NCBI RefSeq assembly: GCF_910591885.1
Contig: NC_063274.1
Span: 19,490,164-19,554,163 of the forward strand
Origin: Bombus terrestris
Taxonomy: Eukaryota > Arthropoda > Insecta > Hymenoptera > Apidae
Reading direction: 5' to 3'
DNA length: 64,000 nt
In this document: positions 62,201-64,000 of the stretch, piece by piece
Numbering within the stretch: position 1 is the stretch's first letter
Layout of the letters: each line of letters starts with the position of its first letter
The notes under the pieces: generated by a model
Seen by the model: only the letters and a program-made list of their open reading frames with translations
Told to the model about the DNA's origin: nothing
Databases searched by the model: none
Program-made: the position numbers and the translations under genes

Positions 62201-64000
62201 TTACGATATAACGTATAACGTTATGTAGTACTACGATATAACGTATAACGTTATATGCTATATCCATATAACGTATAACGTTATATACTATAACGATATA
62301 ACGTATAACGTTATGTACTATAACGATATAACGTATAACGTTATATACGATAACGATATAACGGATAACGTTATATACGATAGCGATATAACGTATAACG
62401 TTATATACTATAACGATATAACGTATAACGTTATAAACTATATCGTTATAACGGATAACGTTATATACTATATCGATATAATGTATAACGTTATATACGA
62501 TAACGATATAACGTATAACGTTATGTACTATAACGATATAACGTATAACGTTATGTACTATAACGATATAACGTATAACGTTATATACGATAACGATATA
62601 ACGTATAACGTTAAAAACTATATCGTTATAACGTATAACGTTATATACTATATCGATATAATGTATAACGTTATATACGATAACGATATAACGTATAACG
62701 TTATGTACTATAACGATATAACGTATAACGTTATATACGATAACGATATAACGTATAACGTTATATACTATATCGATATAATGTATAACGTTATATACTA
62801 TAACGATATAACGTAAAACGTTATATACTATAACGATATAACGTAAAACGTTATATACGATAACGATATAACGTACAACGTTATAAAATATATCGTTATA
62901 ACGTATAACGTTGTATACTATAACGATATAACGTATAACGTTATATACGATAACGATATAACGTATAACGTTATGTAGTATTACGATATAACGTATAACG
63001 TTATGTAGTATTACGATATAACGTATAACGTTATATACGATAACGATATAACGCATAACGTTATATACTATAACGATATAACGTAAAACGTTATATACTA
63101 TAACGATATAACGTAAAACGTTATATACGATAACGATATAACGTATAACGTTATAAAATATATCGTTATAACGTATAACGTTATATACTATAACGATATA
63201 ACGTATAACGTTATATACGATAACGATATAACGTATAACGTTATGTAGTATTACGATATAACGTATAACGTTATGTAGTATTACGATATAACGTATAACG
63301 TTATATACGATAACGATATAACGTATAACGTTATAAAATATATCGTTATAACGTATAACGTTATATACGATAACGATATAACGTATAACGTTATATACGA
63401 TAACGATATAACGTATAACGTTATGTAGTATTACGATATAACGTATAACGTTATGTAGTATTACGATATAACGGATAACGTTATATACGATAGCGATATA
63501 ACGTATAACGTTATATACGATAACGATATAACGTATAACGTTATGTACTATAACGATATAACGTATAACGTTATATACTATAACGATATAACGTAAAACG
63601 TTATATACGATATCGATATAACGTATAACGTTATATACGATGACGATATAACGTATAACGTTATGTACTATAACGATATAACGTAAAACGTTATATACGA
63701 TAACGATATAACGTATAACGTTATGTACTATAACGATATAACGTATAACGTTATATACGATAACGATATAACGTATAACGTTATAAACTATATCGTTATA
63801 ACGTATAACGTTATGTAGTATTACGATATAACGTATAACGTTATATACTATAACGATATACCGTATAACGTTATATACGATAACGATATAACGTATAACG
63901 TTATATACGATAGTGATATAACGTATAACGTTATATACTATATCGATATAACGTATAACGTTATAAACTATATCGTTATAACGTATAACGTTATATACTA
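59251..64000 (+). repeat. 5,340-bp right-hand unit, second copy (480-bp deletion, cut by window end)
   Basis: Offset to the first copy is 5,340 bp up to the D at 62,131 and 4,860 bp from about 62,161, so sixteen monomers equivalent to about 56,821-57,300 are missing. The breakpoint lies in a run of D monomers. ACGTAAAACG at 60,741 corresponds to ACGTTATACG at 55,401 in the first copy. The unit is still repeating at base 64,000. Confidence 0.87.

Larger units (their letters stand above)
1..64000 (+). repeat. 30-bp satellite array, whole window
   Basis: The sequence is a head-to-tail tandem array with a 30-bp period and a monomer boundary at base 1; the last 10 bases begin monomer 2,134. Positions 17-30 read TATAACGTATAACG in most monomers and positions 1-4 read TTAT. 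Diversity is concentrated at positions 5, 6, 8, 9, 12, 13, 15, 16 and 26. Row by row through the window the phase never shifts, so there is no net insertion or deletion that is not a multiple of 30. All monomers have the same orientation. The unit contains about four CpG and is 73-77 percent A+T. It may itself derive from a shorter word of about 7-8 bp, because ACG recurs at positions 7, 13, 21 and 28. Arrays of this size and purity are known as satellite DNA in eukaryotic heterochromatin; a centromeric role is possible but not shown here. I do not recognise it as a named satellite family. Confidence 0.98.

Noticed and set aside
3351..62816. Short plus-strand frames with the IYDNDITYNV type repeat
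   Set aside because: Same explanation. They end at each D monomer (TAG at positions 6-8) or each position-26 A (TAA), so their length only mirrors monomer order.
1..64000. CRISPR array, because units are about 30 bp
   Set aside because: There are no spacers: repeat units abut directly, all units are variants of one sequence, and no cas-like gene is present.
1..64000. Telomeric repeat
   Set aside because: The unit is not a short G-rich repeat such as TTAGGG; GGG does not occur in the rows I read, and G and C are balanced between strands.
1..64000. CENP-B box or alpha satellite
   Set aside because: The 171-bp alpha monomer is absent and the CGGG core of the CENP-B box does not occur. Only the general idea of a constant box within a variable monomer is similar.
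1..64000. Replication origin of the budding-yeast ACS type
   Set aside because: Minus-strand TTTTACGTTAT in C' monomers matches the 11-bp consensus at ten positions, but this is expected by chance in such AT-rich sequence and the organism is unknown.
1..64000. Transposon or insertion element inside the array
   Set aside because: No interruption of the 30-bp phase, no terminal repeats and no non-satellite sequence were found anywhere.
1..64000. tRNA, rRNA or other structured RNA gene; factor-independent terminators
   Set aside because: No region departs from the satellite monomer. The palindromes are AT-rich, lack GC stems with a U tract and recur in every unit.
11941..64000. Assembly artefact creating the large duplications
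   Set aside because: Not excluded, but copies carry their own private variants and different internal length changes, which is unlike simple re-use of one read set. Spanning long reads would decide.

Overview
The whole 64,000-base window is one uninterrupted satellite DNA array. It is built from a 30-bp monomer repeated head to tail in a single orientation: 2,133 complete monomers plus 10 bases of another. I see no protein-coding gene, RNA gene, transposon, CRISPR array, telomere repeat or unique-sequence island, and the array runs off both ends. Long, pure, AT-rich arrays with higher-order structure are typical of eukaryotic heterochromatin (centromeric, pericentromeric or subtelomeric). I cannot name the species, and nothing here looks like a bacterial or phage genome.

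Monomer. Positions 17-30 plus 1-4 of the next unit are almost constant (TATAACGTATAACG then TTAT). Positions 5-16 carry a small set of discrete alternatives that define monomer classes. By positions 5-16 I use: A = ATACGATAACGA, B = GTACTATAACGA, C = ATACTATAACGA (C' when position 26 is A), D = GTAGTATTACGA, E = AAACTATATCGT, F = ATACTATATCGA, G = ATACGATAGCGA, J = E with A at position 4, K = AAAATATATCGT, L = AAGCTATATCGT, I = ATGCTATATCGA with G at position 2, H = ATGCTATATCCA with G at position 3, H' = H with A at position 3, T = GTATTATTACGA. F1, F2 and similar names mark rarer subvariants. Every monomer keeps exactly the same phase from base 1 to base 64,000. GC is about 23-27 percent, and in class A every C and G lies in a CpG.

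Higher-order layout. Positions 1-7,620 hold an older-looking, less regular domain with three good copies of a 22-27-monomer higher-order repeat (2,401, 3,841, 5,761). Positions 7,621-11,940 are a mosaic of modules. From 11,941 to about 53,460 the array is three diminishing copies of one super-unit: 11,941-31,140 (19.2 kb), 31,141-44,280 (13.1 kb) and 44,281-53,460 (9.2 kb). The first contains an internal 5,820-bp tandem duplication that the others lack, and the third lacks the first 3.8 kb. From 53,911 to the end are two copies of a 5,340-bp unit, the second with a 480-bp deletion. A 13-monomer (390-bp) module occurs 12 times, and a two-monomer marker (T then H) occurs 16 times.

Mechanism. 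Every length difference I could trace between copies is a multiple of 30 bp, and several breakpoints carry a hybrid monomer joining the left of one class to the right of another. Shared rare variants are distributed inconsistently among copies. Together these point to in-register unequal crossing-over and short-tract gene conversion. Very long open frames (up to 14,670 bp on the minus strand) exist because the monomer is ten codons long, has no stop in that frame and has suffered no indels. I do not annotate them as genes.
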